Shown here: positions 5,282 through 5,638 of the stretch, piece by piece
How positions within the stretch are numbered: position 1 is the first letter of the stretch
Layout: every line of letters begins with the position of its first letter
Assembly: GCA_947624635.1 (NCBI GenBank)
Contig: CANQLF010000081.1
Coordinates: 1-5,638, forward strand
Length of the DNA stretch: 5,638 nt
Direction of reading: 5' to 3'
From: an uncultured Bacilli bacterium
GTDB taxonomy: Bacteria > Bacillota_I > Bacilli_A > RF39 > UBA660
The notes under the pieces: model-generated
Database searches by the model: none
Seen by the model: the letters and a program-made list of their open reading frames with translations, nothing else
Told to the model about the DNA's origin: nothing
Program-made: the position numbers and the translations under genes

Positions 5282-5310
5282 TTAATTTTTTATGAAAAAT
5301 AAATTTTATC
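5275..5310. repeat. Inverted repeat at the transporter/insertion element junction
   Basis: Arms 5275-5290 and 5295-5310 pair at 15 of 16 positions around the four-base loop TATG. One arm contains the last seven transporter-frame bases and the stop at 5282; the other lies in the element's right end region. The arms are almost pure AT. Confidence 0.6.
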
Positions 5311-5312
5311 CT

Positions 5313-5332
5313 ATCCTACCTCACGGTAGGAT
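5313..5332 (-). repeat. Right-end hairpin of the insertion element
   Basis: Perfect 8-bp palindrome with a four-base loop. It is the likely recognition hairpin for the Y1 transposase at the right end and also the last stem of the omegaRNA scaffold. Confidence 0.6.
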
Positions 5333-5375
5333 TTTTCTACTTCACAGAAACTTTGCTTCTCCATAGACCAACTTC

Positions 5376-5390
5376 GGATAGTCGCTATCC
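5376..5390 (-). repeat. Inner hairpin of the insertion element end
   Basis: Perfect 6-bp stem GGATAG/CTATCC with a three-base loop, 25 bases after the tnpB stop codon. Part of the candidate omegaRNA scaffold. Confidence 0.6.
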
Positions 5391-5415
5391 TACTTATTTT
5401 ATTTTTAAAATTTAT

Positions 5416-5638
5416 TTAACATAAACAATATTCCATTTTATATTCTCTTATTCCTTCATTTAATATATTTATACTTGCATTTATATCTCTGTCATGAATA
5501 CTCCCACATTTTTCACATGTCCATTCTCTAATAGATAGATCTTTCACTTTCTTATTTATATTTCCACATACACTACATGTTTGACTACTTGCATAGTATG
5601 TATTTATTTTATAAAACTTTTTATTCTGCCATTTACTT
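5416..5638 (-). CDS. tnpB: TnpB RNA-guided nuclease, C-terminal part
   Basis: Seventy-three C-terminal residues are in the window; the start lies beyond 5638. The treble-clef zinc finger is complete: SSQTCSVCGN (Cys codons 5575-5577 and 5566-5568) and WTCEKCGS (5515-5517 and 5506-5508). It is followed directly by the RuvC-III motif HDRDINASINIL, whose catalytic Asp is encoded at 5485-5487. Full TnpB proteins have about 350-420 residues; they cut DNA under guidance of an omegaRNA and favour retention of the element. The tail after the motif (about 19 residues, ending CLC) is short and normal. Nothing visible indicates inactivation, but the first two RuvC residues are outside the window. Downstream follow the element's right end and the transporter remnant. 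Confidence 0.93.
   Translation of the reverse strand, partial: SKWQNKKFYKINTYYASSQTCSVCGNINKKVKDLSIREWTCEKCGSIHDRDINASINILNEGIREYKMEYCLC

Larger units (their letters stand above)
5300..5415 (-). ncRNA. Candidate omegaRNA (guide RNA scaffold of TnpB)
   Basis: In TnpB systems the guide RNA scaffold is made from the 3' end of tnpB and the right end of the element, and the guide is the flanking DNA. Here, directly after the tnpB stop, the minus strand gives GGATAG-CGA-CTATCC (5376-5390) and a stretch GGAGAAGCAAAGTTTCTGTG (about 5343-5362) that can form a small AGAAG/TTTCT stem. It then gives an 8-bp stem ATCCTACC/GGTAGGAT with a GTGA (GNRA) loop (5313-5332). GC content is clearly above the surroundings, as for structured RNA. 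Transcript ends are estimated; the scaffold may begin inside tnpB. The identification rests on position and structure. Confidence 0.55.
5282..5638 (-). mobile_element. Right end of an IS200/IS605-type element (tnpB-bearing)
   Basis: The element enters the window at 5638 with the 3' part of tnpB and ends somewhere between 5282 and 5310. Its non-coding end holds two strong hairpins, an arrangement expected for single-strand-transposed elements of this family, which have subterminal hairpins instead of terminal inverted repeats. The left end and any tnpA lie outside the window, so the subfamily (IS605-like or IS1341-like with tnpB alone) is open. The exact boundary cannot be set because these elements make no target duplication. 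Confidence 0.75.

Noticed and set aside
5313..5336. Plus-strand intrinsic terminator (8-bp stem followed by TTTTT)
   Set aside because: No plus-strand gene leads into it; the hairpin is better explained as the right end and omegaRNA stem of the element read on the minus strand.
1..5638. CRISPR array or alternative genetic code
   Set aside because: No regularly spaced repeats are present. TGA is used as a stop and TGG for Trp, so the standard bacterial code fits.

Overview
The window looks like a very AT-rich, spore-forming, low-GC Gram-positive bacterium (Bacilli/Clostridia grade). Support for this is a recognisable GerE, a SpoIIIAH-like protein, a two-domain GerM protein, AGGAGG-type ribosome binding sites, and tRNA genes with encoded CCA ends. 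The standard bacterial code applies: TGG encodes Trp and TGA is used as a stop at 153-155 and 4225-4227, which argues against a Mycoplasma-type code. The exact lineage cannot be fixed from this window.

Right-to-left on the minus strand, 115-802 is an accessory-looking block. It holds a small two-gene pair resembling an antitoxin plus PemK/MazF-like toxin, followed by the start of a P-loop nucleotide-binding protein that runs off the window. Just upstream of this block (845-1143) is a compact tRNA-Arg(TCT)/tRNA-Leu(TAG) operon with its own promoter and an intrinsic terminator. The accessory block begins directly after that terminator.

The centre (1136-3902) is a minus-strand sporulation cluster. 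In transcription order it contains an unrecognised acidic protein with a C-terminal membrane anchor, spoIIIAH, gerE and gerM. SpoIIIAH and GerM both belong to the mother-cell side of the channel that joins mother cell and forespore, and GerE is the last mother-cell transcription regulator. A near-consensus sigma-K promoter lies directly before gerE, and spoIIIAH and gerE each end in an intrinsic terminator. A single-cluster 4Fe-4S ferredoxin (4030-4218) is transcribed divergently from the unrecognised gene.

The right part (4225-5638) holds a small membrane-anchored or exported protein of unknown function, convergent with ferredoxin. The two genes share one 12-bp palindrome that is both terminator and coding sequence. 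Next comes the C-terminal part of an EamA-type transporter that loses its reading frame at 5282. Beyond it are the structured right end and the 3' end of a tnpB gene from an IS200/IS605-type element. The likely reading is that the element interrupted the transporter gene, and that its omegaRNA would read out into the transporter remnant as guide.

No gene-free stretch exceeds 300 bases. The longest is the 134-base right end of the insertion element (5282-5415).
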